A DNA stretch of 64,000 bases from NCBI GenBank assembly GCA_964503045.1, contig CAZCZI010000007.1, positions 62,001-126,000 on the forward strand, in the 5' to 3' direction. A program made the translations under genes and the position numbers. Below, one piece after another: positions 37,236 to 46,017 of this stretch. The notes beneath the pieces are model-generated. The model saw only the letters and a list, made by a program, of their open reading frames with translations, had not been told where the DNA came from and did no database searches. Source of the DNA: CAYZJR01 sp964503045. GTDB lineage: Bacteria; Cyanobacteriota; Vampirovibrionia; Obscuribacterales; Obscuribacteraceae. Every line of letters starts with the position of its first letter. Within the stretch, counting starts at the first letter, position 1.

Positions 37236-37760
37236 ATGAATCCTCAAAAGCCAATTGACTGTGCGGACTCAACTCTTTCTTCAGAGCCGGTTCGAATTGC
37301 TGCTTCCGAATCGCTTCGACAAGATATAAACCAAGCAAAAGCAACGATGCAGCCTGGCGAATACGCACAATACATCAGACGGATGACGGAATTGCAGCCA
37401 AACGATTCATGGTTGATGCCCATCGCTTTAGACTGGGCGCTCGATAACATGGGCAGAATTGAAAGCTGTTCCAACCGAAAAGACGACTCTCTTGATGGTC
37501 CGGAACTATTCATTGCGAAGCTCGGACTCAATGAAAAATGCAAAGCTCTAAAACTCGATGAGTTTTCGATGGTGATGCTAAAGGTCTTGTTGTCACGCTT
37601 TCAAGAATTGAAGGAACAACATGATGACGGAAAAGATGGAAAAGTTTGGGATAGGGATGGCATCAGCGATAAAGACATCAAGTCGTACCTCAACTCTCAC
37701 TGCATAGGCAGCCAACCGTCCAGGATTTGGACAAAGGGCTGGACGTCCGACCATCGCTAG
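37236..37760 (+). CDS. EF-hand-family protein B (degenerate loops)
   Basis: The ATG at 37236 has GGAGG 11 nt upstream; an earlier ATG at 37218 overlaps that site. 174 residues, 32 nt after gene A, same operon. It aligns with A: helix, then LMPIALDWALDNMGRI, a damaged loop RKDDSLDGPELF, and a distal acidic segment DGKDGKVWDRDGISDKDI with partial EF character. Without full ligand sets it may bind calcium weakly or not at all. No signal peptide. It arose by duplication of A. Confidence 0.68.
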   Translation: MNPQKPIDCADSTLSSEPVRIAASESLRQDINQAKATMQPGEYAQYIRRMTELQPNDSWLMPIALDWALDNMGRIESCSNRKDDSLDGPELFIAKLGLNEKCKALKLDEFSMVMLKVLLSRFQELKEQHDDGKDGKVWDRDGISDKDIKSYLNSHCIGSQPSRIWTKGWTSDHR

Positions 37761-37839
37761 TTTGCGCTAGTCTACGGGGCATCGGCAGCACCTCCCGCGC
37801 ATGGTATAACGAATATGCCTACTCGGGGTATGTCAAGGG

Positions 37840-38532
37840 ATGTCCAAGGTCCTCATAATCGAAGACGATCGACTTGTCGCGGACATGGTCCGCGATTTGC
37901 TCGTTAGCGAGCATCACAGCGTTGAGTGCGTTTACGATGGAGCTGATGGATTGCAGCTTCTTCAATCACCGTCATTCGATCTGGTGATTCTCGATATTGG
38001 GTTGCCGTCAATCGGTGGAATGGACATTTGCAAGACGCTGCGAGCGCGCGGCGACACTACGCCGATTCTAATGCTTACGGGTCGCGATACCGTTGACGAA
38101 ATCGAAAGTGGGCTCAATAGTGGTGCTGACGATTACCTTACTAAGCCGTTTCACATTCGCGAGCTCGCAGCAAGAGTAAGAGCAATGCTTCGACGCTCGA
38201 GCACGACTGCGAGTGAAGTCTTCAATATTGGACATGTCTCGCTCGACAGCGTCGTGAGGTTGGTCAAGGTCGCAGGGCAAGAAGTTCACTTACTGCCCAA
38301 GGAATACAGTCTCTTAGAGTTTCTAATGCGGCACCCCGGGCAATTGTTCAAAGCCGATGCTCTGCTCAATCGTGTTTGGCAGTCCGAGCAAGACGCTGCG
38401 CCGGAGACGGTTCGCACTTGTGTTGCGCGGCTCAGAAAGAAGATTGACGTAGCTGGGTACGAATCAATTTTGGAAACTGTGCATGGCGTCGGCTACAGAG
38501 TTAAAACGTTGGAACCATCAAAGTCTTCGTAA
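37840..38532 (+). CDS. OmpR/PhoB-family response regulator (second system)
   Basis: Receiver 1-118 with Glu8/Asp9, phospho-acceptor Asp52 (LVILDIGLPS), LMLTGRD and YLTKPF. DNA-binding winged helix from about 128, with LLPKEYSLLEFLMRHPGQLF, recognition helix TVRTCVARLRKKID and wing VHGVGYRV. It is highly similar to the 30.9 kb regulator, so their DNA sites may be alike. Its presumed kinase at 39.9 kb lies on the same strand but is separated by an EF-hand gene in the opposite direction, which is unusual. Genes A and B precede it on the same strand, 80 nt away. Confidence 0.95.
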   Translation: MSKVLIIEDDRLVADMVRDLLVSEHHSVECVYDGADGLQLLQSPSFDLVILDIGLPSIGGMDICKTLRARGDTTPILMLTGRDTVDEIESGLNSGADDYLTKPFHIRELAARVRAMLRRSSTTASEVFNIGHVSLDSVVRLVKVAGQEVHLLPKEYSLLEFLMRHPGQLFKADALLNRVWQSEQDAAPETVRTCVARLRKKIDVAGYESILETVHGVGYRVKTLEPSKSS

Positions 38533-38563
38533 ACTCGAATTTTCGAAGTAAAGTCACGAAGTT

Positions 38564-38593
38564 AAATGCGAAGCGCGTTTGCGCTCCGCATTC
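38564..38593. terminator. Bidirectional terminator between the second response regulator and EF-hand gene C
   Basis: AATGCG-A-AGCGC, loop GTTT, then GCGCT-C-CGCATT: an 11-bp stem with one A/C mismatch, between two convergent stops (38532 and 38615). A T-run is weak, so efficiency is uncertain. Confidence 0.6.
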
Positions 38594-38614
38594 AACAGCC
38601 TTCCTTTAAGAAAC

Positions 38615-39688
38615 TTAGTGCTCAAATTTGAGTTGGAAATCTCTGTGCGAACCATCAAGGTATTGGCGATTGCGCTGTTCACGCTTCGCTTTTTCTTCTG
38701 CAGTTTCGGCTGGTGGTTGCGGCTTCGGCTCTAGCGCTCGCGCCTTGGCTCCAGCTTCCTGCAGAGCTTCATACTGTTTCTTCCACTCGCTGATTGTACG
38801 CTCTTGATCGTGCCGTTTATCATCTCTGTATTGGATACGGTCGTGCGTTTCCTTATCCATTTTTTCCTGAGAGCCAAAACCGTCCTTGATGCTTTCACGT
38901 GTCACTCCTGCTTTGCCGAAGAGACCGCCATCATCAGTAAACCGCTTCATTTCGCCGCTTTCCCAATTCTTTGCCAGACTGAGCACAGCCAGTTTCTCGT
39001 CTTTATTGAGAGCCAGCGCCTCCTGAGAGGAACCAGGAAGCATGCTGGCTTCAATTTTCGCGGCTAAATCTCTGACTTCCTTTTTTGTGATTTTCCCGTC
39101 AGTTCCTGCAAGTTGATCGAACAATTCTTTGTCTGTTGCAAGCGCAGAAACTCCATCGCGTACAGCTTGCTTGATAGCATCTTTCTGTCTCATCACCTGC
39201 AAGTCGTCAGCGGTGATTCCGTCTTTGGAATCTTTCGAAGCACCTTTGATTTCGTTATATTTGGCACTCGCGTCTTTGAGAAATGCTGCATCAAGAGAAA
39301 TGTTTCCAGCTGCCGGCGAAACGTTTATTTCATCGCCGTCAGTCTTTGCTTGTTTCAATTCAGTAGACAACTTCGCGAGCTGATCGAAATGTTTGATTCT
39401 GTCGTCAAGCTCTTTCTTTGTGATTACGCCATCCGGCTTGCCTGGTTCTCTGTCTATTTGACTCGACTTATCCTTCAAATACTCAACGGAAAGCGACGGC
39501 AATACGTTGCTGTCGACCAACTCTTTGGTTAGCGACTGTATATACTGTTGACGATCGCCATCAGACAGATTGCGGCTGGAGTGCACAGATTGCTGCAAGC
39601 GCTCGTATGCTTTCTCTGAACCGGCGTTATGAAGAGTCTCTCCAATTTTGGCTACATCGTGGTGCGCTGTTGCTGCCAAATCGTTCAT
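38615..39688 (-). CDS. EF-hand-like calcium-binding protein C
   Basis: Ribosome site GGGAGG lies 8 nt before the ATG. 357 residues, no signal peptide. Candidate calcium loops are DREPGKPDGVITKKELD (extended by insertion), SKDSKDGITADDL and AGTDGKITKKEV. The opening LSDGDRQQYIQSLTKELVDSNVLPSLSVEY aligns with proteins A and B. The C-terminus is Lys/Gln/Glu-rich and helical (residues about 260-345), with a Pro-rich break. It is transcribed against the two flanking two-component genes and has the same upstream 29-bp operator as gene A. Role unknown; probably a calcium-responsive effector. Confidence 0.75.
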   Translation of the reverse strand: MNDLAATAHHDVAKIGETLHNAGSEKAYERLQQSVHSSRNLSDGDRQQYIQSLTKELVDSNVLPSLSVEYLKDKSSQIDREPGKPDGVITKKELDDRIKHFDQLAKLSTELKQAKTDGDEINVSPAAGNISLDAAFLKDASAKYNEIKGASKDSKDGITADDLQVMRQKDAIKQAVRDGVSALATDKELFDQLAGTDGKITKKEVRDLAAKIEASMLPGSSQEALALNKDEKLAVLSLAKNWESGEMKRFTDDGGLFGKAGVTRESIKDGFGSQEKMDKETHDRIQYRDDKRHDQERTISEWKKQYEALQEAGAKARALEPKPQPPAETAEEKAKREQRNRQYLDGSHRDFQLKFEH

Positions 39689-39755
39689 GGTTCAACCTCC
39701 CAAAAAAGCCGCGTCAATTGCGTTGCCATACAATAGGGCGGGGCGGTATACAGAC

Positions 39756-39784
39756 TTGTGACGCAGGCATTACAGATTTGTGAC
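39756..39784 (-). promoter_or_regulatory. Three-step 11-bp direct-repeat operator upstream of EF-hand gene C and the second kinase
   Basis: On the coding strand of gene C: GTCACAAATCT, GTAATGCCTGC, GTCACAAG, with GTnA every 11 bp. The first 13 bases equal those at 36374 except for nothing in GTCACAAATCTGT. It lies 68-96 nt before the start of gene C and about 100 nt before the start chosen for the divergent kinase, so it could control both. Confidence 0.65.
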
Positions 39785-39840
39785 AGCCGCATTTTCGGCG
39801 CAGGGTGGGATTTCGCGCACCGGTATCATGGCATACCCCC

Positions 39841-39846
39841 TATAAT
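39841..39846 (+). promoter_or_regulatory. TATAAT -10-like hexamer upstream of the second kinase
   Basis: Consensus TATAAT 38 nt before the ATG at 39884. If it is used, the longer kinase starts at 39758 and 39845 are excluded. No convincing -35 is seen. Confidence 0.3.
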
Positions 39847-39883
39847 GTTCAAATCACCGATAGAACGGGTGCTGACCGGCAGA

Positions 39884-42052
39884 ATGCTCTCCAAACTCAA
39901 ACTATCAACACAAGTGTTTGTTCTCGTCTCGATTTTGCTTGCGTGCGAGCTGAGTTTTATCGCCGCGCTGGGATCGTTACTCAATGCATCGGAGCAAGAA
40001 GCACAACGAGAGAAACGGGCACGAGTAGTCGCTGGGCACCTAAACAATCTGCTGCGAGTGATTGTCGACCGCACTAGTGGTGTCTGGATGAAGGGGTGGA
40101 ACGATTTTATTCATCAGGCGGGTATTGTTCGTATTGAACTTAATGAACATGTGCCGGAGATTAGAGAGCTAGTCGCAAAAAATCCTGATGAACGCGCTGC
40201 CTTCGAAGAAATCGAGTCGATGATCAAGAAGGGCAGTTTTTATCTCGGCGAGATGCAAAAACTCAGTGATGCAGGGCGCACGCATGATGCGCGTCAGTTC
40301 ATCATTCCTCTTCAACCGCTTATTCAAAATTTGAGTCCGAGAATTAAAGATATGCTGGCGGAACAGAAAAGAGTAGAAGAAGAGAGTCCAAAGATTCAAG
40401 AACAGAACCGCGAGTCGGTCAAGCGATTACTTATTGGTGGCGTTGGTCTAAACATATTATTGGCACTGACACTCGCCTGGATGTTCAATCGCAGCACAAC
40501 GCGACGCTTGAAATTGTTGATGGATAACTCTGTGCGTTTGGCGAGCAATCAACCGCTGAATCCACCGCTGGATGGTAACGATGAAACTGCCGCTCTCGAC
40601 AGTGTGTTTCGCGAAATGGCACGGGCTCTTGAAAGTGCATCGAGACGCGTACGAGTTGTAATCGAAAATGCAGCTGACATAATTTGCACAATTGATGATA
40701 AGTCTTGCATAAGCACTATCAGTCCATCGGTCAAAGCGGTTTTGAATCTCGACGCTGATGAAGTTATAGGAATGAGAGTGGCTGAGCTGTTAGACAGAGA
40801 TGAAGCTCCGGTCGTGTTGGAGACTATCGATCAAATCAAACGCAATCCAGGCGATCAGATTGAACCGTTTGAAAGCAAACTTCGGTGCAAAGATGGTTCG
40901 TTTATAAACGTATTATGGTCGGTGCAATGGTACGAAGCTGATCGTTCGTTGATTTGTGTTGTGCACGATATCACCAAAAGAAAGCAAGCCGAACTTCTGA
41001 TGCAAGAAGCCGAAGCCAGGCTGCGTAAAATTCTTGAAAGCATTCCTATCGGTCTTGCGTTGATAAATCAATGTGGGAAGATAGAATTGGTGAATCCAAC
41101 TCTCAAGCAAATGTTGGGTGAGACCGAACCAGATTTGATCAGTACAAATCTTACCGATATTCTCAAACTTGCAGACTTAACCAGTGCAGTTGAATTGCAA
41201 ACGATTTTCGATAGAGCGTCCTCGCGACCTTGGGAAATGGCGCTGGCAAACAGTGACGGAAGTGTGAATCTACCGGTGGACGTTTCTATAACTGGAATTG
41301 AGTTGATGGAAAGTCAAAAGTTCATCGCGCTCATTACGGATGTTCGAGAGCGGCACGAAATTGAACGACTGAAACAAGAATTCGTCTCAATGGTAAGTCA
41401 TGATTTGAGAACTCCGTTAACAGCTGTTCAGAATTTTTTGGAACTCTTGTCCAGCGGTGTCTATGAAATTTCGGAACCAGCAAAGACAAAGTTGCCGGCC
41501 CTCGAACGCAGTGTCGATCGTCTAATAAATCTAGTGAGAGATCTGCTTGATCTGGATCGGTTGGAACTCGGGAAATTGCAACTTAAGTTGACCCAGGTGA
41601 GTATCGACGATGTGATTCAGCGGTCGGTCGAGTCTGTCGACACAGTTGCGAATCAACGAAAAATCAAGATCGAAACACCGGATGAAGAAGTCGCGACTAC
41701 ATTGCTGGCAGATCGAGATCGTTTAGTGCAGGTCTTGGTAAACCTGCTGTCAAATGCAATCAAGTTTTCTCCCGAAAAGGAAACAATCACTGTTTGTGCC
41801 GATCGCACTGATCAGCAAATAAAGATTCAGGTTGTTGATCGCGGTCGTGGCGTCCCCCCTGAATTCAAAGAAGCTATTTTTGAACGTTTCAAACAAGTCG
41901 CTTCTTCCGACTCCCATGAGAAGGGCGGAATCGGTCTTGGGTTGCCTATCTGCCGCGCAATCATCAATGAGCACGGCGGAGAAATTGGCGTAGAAAGTGA
42001 AGATGGAAAAGGTAGTTGTTTTTGGTTTACTCTACCGATTCGAAGCGCTTAA
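39884..42052 (+). CDS. Membrane histidine kinase with two PAS domains (second system)
   Basis: I choose the ATG at 39884 because its N-terminus (MLSKLKLSTQVFVLVS) aligns with that of the first kinase, and because the upstream GTG at 39758 lies inside the operator; Met at 39845 is the alternative. 722 residues: TM1 about 12-32, periplasmic helical sensor to about 185, TM2 about 188-210, HAMP to about 265, PAS1 about 272-385 (AADIICTIDDKSCISTISP), PAS2 about 395-490, HisKA with His506 (SMVSHDLRTPLTA), HATPase with NLLSNAIKF, DRGRGVP and GIGLGLPI. It is a paralog of the 31.6 kb kinase with one PAS domain more. Ends overlapping the convergent peptidase gene by 4 nt. Confidence 0.92.
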   Translation: MLSKLKLSTQVFVLVSILLACELSFIAALGSLLNASEQEAQREKRARVVAGHLNNLLRVIVDRTSGVWMKGWNDFIHQAGIVRIELNEHVPEIRELVAKNPDERAAFEEIESMIKKGSFYLGEMQKLSDAGRTHDARQFIIPLQPLIQNLSPRIKDMLAEQKRVEEESPKIQEQNRESVKRLLIGGVGLNILLALTLAWMFNRSTTRRLKLLMDNSVRLASNQPLNPPLDGNDETAALDSVFREMARALESASRRVRVVIENAADIICTIDDKSCISTISPSVKAVLNLDADEVIGMRVAELLDRDEAPVVLETIDQIKRNPGDQIEPFESKLRCKDGSFINVLWSVQWYEADRSLICVVHDITKRKQAELLMQEAEARLRKILESIPIGLALINQCGKIELVNPTLKQMLGETEPDLISTNLTDILKLADLTSAVELQTIFDRASSRPWEMALANSDGSVNLPVDVSITGIELMESQKFIALITDVRERHEIERLKQEFVSMVSHDLRTPLTAVQNFLELLSSGVYEISEPAKTKLPALERSVDRLINLVRDLLDLDRLELGKLQLKLTQVSIDDVIQRSVESVDTVANQRKIKIETPDEEVATTLLADRDRLVQVLVNLLSNAIKFSPEKETITVCADRTDQQIKIQVVDRGRGVPPEFKEAIFERFKQVASSDSHEKGGIGLGLPICRAIINEHGGEIGVESEDGKGSCFWFTLPIRSA

Positions 42053-43614
42053 CGTCGTCTGAATTCTGACATTTCATTCCAAGTTGCTCGATAACCACTT
42101 TGAAGCAGCTCACAACCAATTTCGAGGAACAGTTCGACGTCCTCTGCTGCACCGCTCAAATCCCAATTCGCCTTTGGCTTATCGGTGACTTTGTGATAGT
42201 CCTCGACGATAAATTGTTGTCTTTTGTCGAGATAGTCCATGCACGAAAAGAACAAGGCTAATGCAGGAATTCCGGCTTGCATGAATGGAAGGTGATCTGA
42301 TCGGTAGAGATAGCCTTTTTCTGGTTGCGGATCGCCGACGACCGAACGACCTCTCTTTCTTGTCGCTCTCTCTAAGTGCTCATCGAGCGAGCTATGTCCT
42401 CTGCACACGCTCGATAATTGTTTTGAAGGACCCCAAGGACACAACATCTCTAGATTTAGAACTGCAAGAGTTTCCGCAATCGGCAGAATTGGATTTTCAA
42501 CGTAAAACTTGGTGCCAAGTAAGTTTTGTTCTTCCAGTGTCGGAATGAAGAAGACCACAGATCTTGGGAAGTGGATATTCATTCGAGCAAAGGCGCTTGC
42601 AAGTGCGAGTACACCAGATACTCCGCTAGCATTGTCGACGGCTCCACTGAGAGCGCCTTTCTCGTTGGTTCCAAAATGATCCCAGTGAGCCGAGTAGAGA
42701 ATCGATTCGTTCTTCAGTGATTCATCGGCGCCGGGAAGTACTGCAACGAAATTGTGTGACTCGACGTACTTGAACTCTGACGTCACAGATGCTGTAACTT
42801 TCAAATCGAGAACCACTGGTTTGAAAGTTTTAGATAGAGCCGATTTCTTCAACTCCTCGAAATCGTGGCCCGCGAGTTTCAAAAGTTGCGTGCCTTGCTC
42901 ATACGTCAGCCAACCCTCCACAGATGAGCGCTCATCTGGATTAGACAATGAAAGCACGAACTCCTCGTGACCAAATGAGTGCGCAACGACATCCCACGCA
43001 TAACCTGCGCGTTGTGTTTCGTGAATGATGAAAATGGCGGCTGCCTTTTTTGCACCTGCGATTTCGTACTTGTAAGTCCAGCGTCCGTAGTATGTGAGTT
43101 CGCTGCCTCTAAACATGGTGTCATCAATTTTGCTCGGATCTTTTGGATCAGGAAGAATTGGGTCTCCGGTGAGAACGAGAAGAGTCTTTCCTTCGACGTC
43201 GAGGTCTTTGAAGTCATCCCAACCATATTCCTGAGCAACGATTCCGTATCCGCAAAAAACTACTTGCGATTGATCGAGTTTGACGTGTTCTTTGATCTTC
43301 TTTGAAGAAGCGACATAGTCGGTTCCGCCCGTCAACTTTTGCGTGGTTGCGCCGTGTGAGAATTCTATGTCCGATTTGGAACGTATTCCGATTGCGCGTA
43401 CTGCCTGCTGCTGAGTCTCGAACTTGGCACCGGTCTTTGCTGTTAAATTGGCAAAGTGATTCTCGAAATATTCCAATGTTTTGGCTTCGCCGTCTGTTGC
43501 AGGGTTGCGACCTGCAAACTCATCCGAAGCGAGTGTTTTGATGTGTTCCATCAACTCGTCCGCCTGAATTGTGCCAGGCTCCACGTTGATGCTTGAAGTG
43601 TTGACTTTTGTCAT
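42049..43614 (-). CDS. M28-family zinc metallopeptidase
   Basis: 521 residues with a PA-like insert domain (about 100-280) ahead of or within the peptidase. Zinc and catalytic residues: His310 (SAHWDH), bridging Asp327 (GAVDNASG), catalytic Glu361 and zinc ligand Glu362 (PTLEEQNLLG), Glu389 in LNLEML where most members have Asp, and His441 (YRSDHLPFMQAGIPAL). No signal peptide is evident, whereas most M28 aminopeptidases are exported, so it may act in the cytoplasm. Predicted to release N-terminal amino acids or act on a small peptide-like substrate. Convergent with the kinase gene. Confidence 0.9.
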   Translation of the reverse strand: MTKVNTSSINVEPGTIQADELMEHIKTLASDEFAGRNPATDGEAKTLEYFENHFANLTAKTGAKFETQQQAVRAIGIRSKSDIEFSHGATTQKLTGGTDYVASSKKIKEHVKLDQSQVVFCGYGIVAQEYGWDDFKDLDVEGKTLLVLTGDPILPDPKDPSKIDDTMFRGSELTYYGRWTYKYEIAGAKKAAAIFIIHETQRAGYAWDVVAHSFGHEEFVLSLSNPDERSSVEGWLTYEQGTQLLKLAGHDFEELKKSALSKTFKPVVLDLKVTASVTSEFKYVESHNFVAVLPGADESLKNESILYSAHWDHFGTNEKGALSGAVDNASGVSGVLALASAFARMNIHFPRSVVFFIPTLEEQNLLGTKFYVENPILPIAETLAVLNLEMLCPWGPSKQLSSVCRGHSSLDEHLERATRKRGRSVVGDPQPEKGYLYRSDHLPFMQAGIPALALFFSCMDYLDKRQQFIVEDYHKVTDKPKANWDLSGAAEDVELFLEIGCELLQSGYRATWNEMSEFRRR

Positions 43615-43659
43615 GTCAAATGTCCTTTGCAGGTTTCACCGATTGGATTTAATCGCGCG

Positions 43660-44751
43660 TTATGGAAACGGAATTGTAAGTTGTATGTAGTCCGAAGATT
43701 CATCGGACTCCGACTCGAAGTTTGAAACTGTCAGACCCAGAAGTCTGACTCGCTTGGTTTCCGCCTCGGTCGTGTCGAGCAGTTCCATAGCATACTTCAT
43801 CATGTCGGTAATTTCTCTGATTGGAGCGAGCAACGTCCTACTTCGCGTGACCTGTTGATAGTCGGCGTACTTGACTTTGAGGGTGAAAGTACGCCCACTG
43901 GCATCGTTATTATCAATTCGCCGCTTCAATGTCTTTGCTATTTCTTCTAGCGCTACCGTCATTGAGTATCGATCGATCAAGTCTTCTGCAAAGCTCTCTT
44001 CGGCACCAAGCGATTTGCGAATGCGGCTTGGATCGACAGGACGCTCGTCTTGTCCGCGGGCAATCATGTAATAAAACCTGCCGGTTTTGCCGAACTTGTT
44101 TATTAGATCGATCTCCGACCAAGATTTGAGATCCAAGCCTGTGTGTATGCCTGCTGCGTGCATTTTCTCTGCCGTCGATGGACCGATTCCGTAAAACTTC
44201 TCAATGGGAAATTGTTCGACGAAAGCTTCGGCATGCTCAGGCGTGATCAAAAAGAGTCCATTAGGTTTTCGAATTCCGGATGCGGTTTTCGCGAGAAACT
44301 TGTTTATCGACACTCCAGCAGACGCAGTCAACTGTGTAGTCTCAAAAATGCGATCTTTTATCTCTTTTGCAATTAGCGTTGCAGACGGCATTCCGCACTT
44401 ATTGACGGTGACGTCGAGATAAGCTTCGTCTAGTGATAATGGTTCAACTAGATCTGTGTATTCATTGAATATTTCGTGAATTTGATGCGACACTTGTCGA
44501 TAGACTTCGAATCGTGGGCGCACGAAAATTAGATGGGGGCATCGTTGTTTTGCTGTGCGTGATGGCATTGCAGAATGAATGCCAAACTTGCGCGCCTCAT
44601 AGCTTGCCGCCGCGACGACGCCTCGTTGGTCCGGCGAACCGCCTACAACCACAGGCTTGTCTCGCAGCGATGGATCATCACGCTGCTCTACCGACGCAAA
44701 AAATGCGTCCATATCGACGTGAATGATTTTCCGTACTTTTGGGGTGGTCAC
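43660..44751 (-). CDS. dinB: DNA polymerase IV (Y-family translesion polymerase)
   Basis: 363 residues, the usual length. Catalytic motif HVDMDAFFASVE with Asp13, then SLDEAYLDVT carrying the other metal-binding Asp-Glu; steric-gate Phe region FFASVE. Thumb helix-hairpin-helix KFYGIGPSTAEKMHAAGI and little-finger domain from about 240 (SLGAEESFAEDL). The C-terminal QLTIPFP may be a diverged beta-clamp-binding peptide. It copies damaged DNA with low fidelity. No LexA-type site recognised in the 105 nt before the start. Divergent from a GNAT gene. Confidence 0.95.
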   Translation of the reverse strand: MTTPKVRKIIHVDMDAFFASVEQRDDPSLRDKPVVVGGSPDQRGVVAAASYEARKFGIHSAMPSRTAKQRCPHLIFVRPRFEVYRQVSHQIHEIFNEYTDLVEPLSLDEAYLDVTVNKCGMPSATLIAKEIKDRIFETTQLTASAGVSINKFLAKTASGIRKPNGLFLITPEHAEAFVEQFPIEKFYGIGPSTAEKMHAAGIHTGLDLKSWSEIDLINKFGKTGRFYYMIARGQDERPVDPSRIRKSLGAEESFAEDLIDRYSMTVALEEIAKTLKRRIDNNDASGRTFTLKVKYADYQQVTRSRTLLAPIREITDMMKYAMELLDTTEAETKRVRLLGLTVSNFESESDESSDYIQLTIPFP

Positions 44752-44856
44752 TAAAGGTGAGATCGAGAATCTTGCAATTGGTATATTCTACGACTTTTTC
44801 TGTAGGTTGCGAATACCCGAATTACGGTTGGCTGATCTGAGCTTGCTATAGTAGTA

Positions 44857-45423
44857 ATGCCGCCTTACTGGATGCGCCGGAGAATTGTCGTGCCAACGAA
44901 AGACAACAACCTAACAATTCGCCGAGAGGCACCTACGGACTATACACAAATTGCGTCTCTGCTTGATGCTGCCTTTGGTGGGAAATATGAATCTGAATTG
45001 GTTGAACGAATGCGTGAGCAACCGTATTACATTGATGAGTTGACACTGATTGCTCAGCAAGCAGAAGAGATTGTTGGTTTCGTCATGGTGAGCTATGTCA
45101 CGCTTGAAAGCAGCGATTCATCATCGATTCAGGTTTTGGCGCTCGGCCCCGTTGCTGTGGAACCTTCGCATCAAGAGCATGGTATCGGAGGCTTGCTGAT
45201 TCGAGCATCCATCCGAATTGCTGAAGAGAAAAATGAAAAGATGATTGTTCTTCTCGGGCACGACACATACTATCCCCGATTTGGATTTGAACGCGCATCA
45301 GTGCACGACATCTATCCATCAGCGGATTGGCCGGACAATGCATTCATGGTCTTGCGGCTCAACGCCTATAAACCGGATATGAAAGGAACAATTAGATATC
45401 CGGAAGCGTGGCAAATCAGTTAA
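44857..45423 (+). CDS. GNAT N-acetyltransferase (YhbS-like)
   Basis: 188 residues. GNAT order visible: strand-helix NLTIRREAPTDYTQIASLLDAAF, motif A with VLALGPVAVEPSHQEHGIGGLLIRASI holding the acetyl-CoA pyrophosphate loop Q-x-x-G-I-G-G, and motif B VLLGHDTYYPRFGFE. The sequence YYPRFGF is characteristic of YhbS-type acetyltransferases. Acetyl acceptor unknown. Start ATG 44857, with Met6 as alternative. Convergent with a lipoprotein gene, 19 nt apart. Confidence 0.9.
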   Translation: MPPYWMRRRIVVPTKDNNLTIRREAPTDYTQIASLLDAAFGGKYESELVERMREQPYYIDELTLIAQQAEEIVGFVMVSYVTLESSDSSSIQVLALGPVAVEPSHQEHGIGGLLIRASIRIAEEKNEKMIVLLGHDTYYPRFGFERASVHDIYPSADWPDNAFMVLRLNAYKPDMKGTIRYPEAWQIS

Positions 45424-45442
45424 CGATTACGACGGAGCAATC

Positions 45443-45946
45443 CTATCTCACATCAGCATCAATATGAATGCCAGGCAGTTTGATTCGCACGTTGCGAGAG
45501 TTGCTGTCTTTGTCTATTTTCACAAATGGCGCCGAAACGTGGACAGATCCAATTCGAGTATTTGCGTCTACTTTCACAATGGGATCTTTGAACTCGTCTC
45601 GACGGTTCCTCTGTTCATCGTCGCTTATGGTGTCACGATCCGAGCGTTCTATCACATAGATTTGCTGTTCTTGATCTGATTGGGGCATTGGCTGTTCGAT
45701 CACAGTTTGATCGTCAGGTTCAACTATGCGCAATGACTCCGGAGGTTTCGCATGAACATTGAAATCAGTCTTGCCGCTGTCGGATCGAATTTGAACGTCG
45801 ACATTGTCGGAATTTCTGTAGATATTCGAATCTGCAGGAACTTGCGAACCTTGTGTTAGTTTGTTTGTTTCAGTTTGCTGTGTACAAGCGCTAAGTATTG
45901 CCAGTGATGCCGAGATTCCAACTAGTATCCATAATTGTGAACGCAT
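45443..45946 (-). CDS. Small lipoprotein of unknown function
   Basis: 167 residues. Signal peptide with lipobox LSAC (Cys21), so it is lipid-anchored. The mature part is polar and repetitive, with alternating strands carrying V-x-I/V patterns: NVDVQIRSDSGKTDFNV, VKVDANTRIGSVHVSAPFVKIDKD, NVRIKLPGIHIDADV. This suggests a short beta-solenoid or amyloid-like structure. No family recognised. Transcribed toward a GNAT gene. Confidence 0.68.
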   Translation of the reverse strand: MRSQLWILVGISASLAILSACTQQTETNKLTQGSQVPADSNIYRNSDNVDVQIRSDSGKTDFNVHAKPPESLRIVEPDDQTVIEQPMPQSDQEQQIYVIERSDRDTISDDEQRNRRDEFKDPIVKVDANTRIGSVHVSAPFVKIDKDSNSRNVRIKLPGIHIDADVR

Positions 45947-46017
45947 CGAAACGACCTCTGTCGACAGTCTTCAAGCATGATGAGAGACGACGTGACTTTG
46001 TCTGGTGTTCCCGCCAC

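Noticed and set aside
39758..39883. GTG start of the second kinase at 39758
   Set aside because: It falls inside the 11-bp repeat element and gives an extra 42 residues that do not match the paralogous kinase, whose N-terminus aligns with the ATG at 39884.
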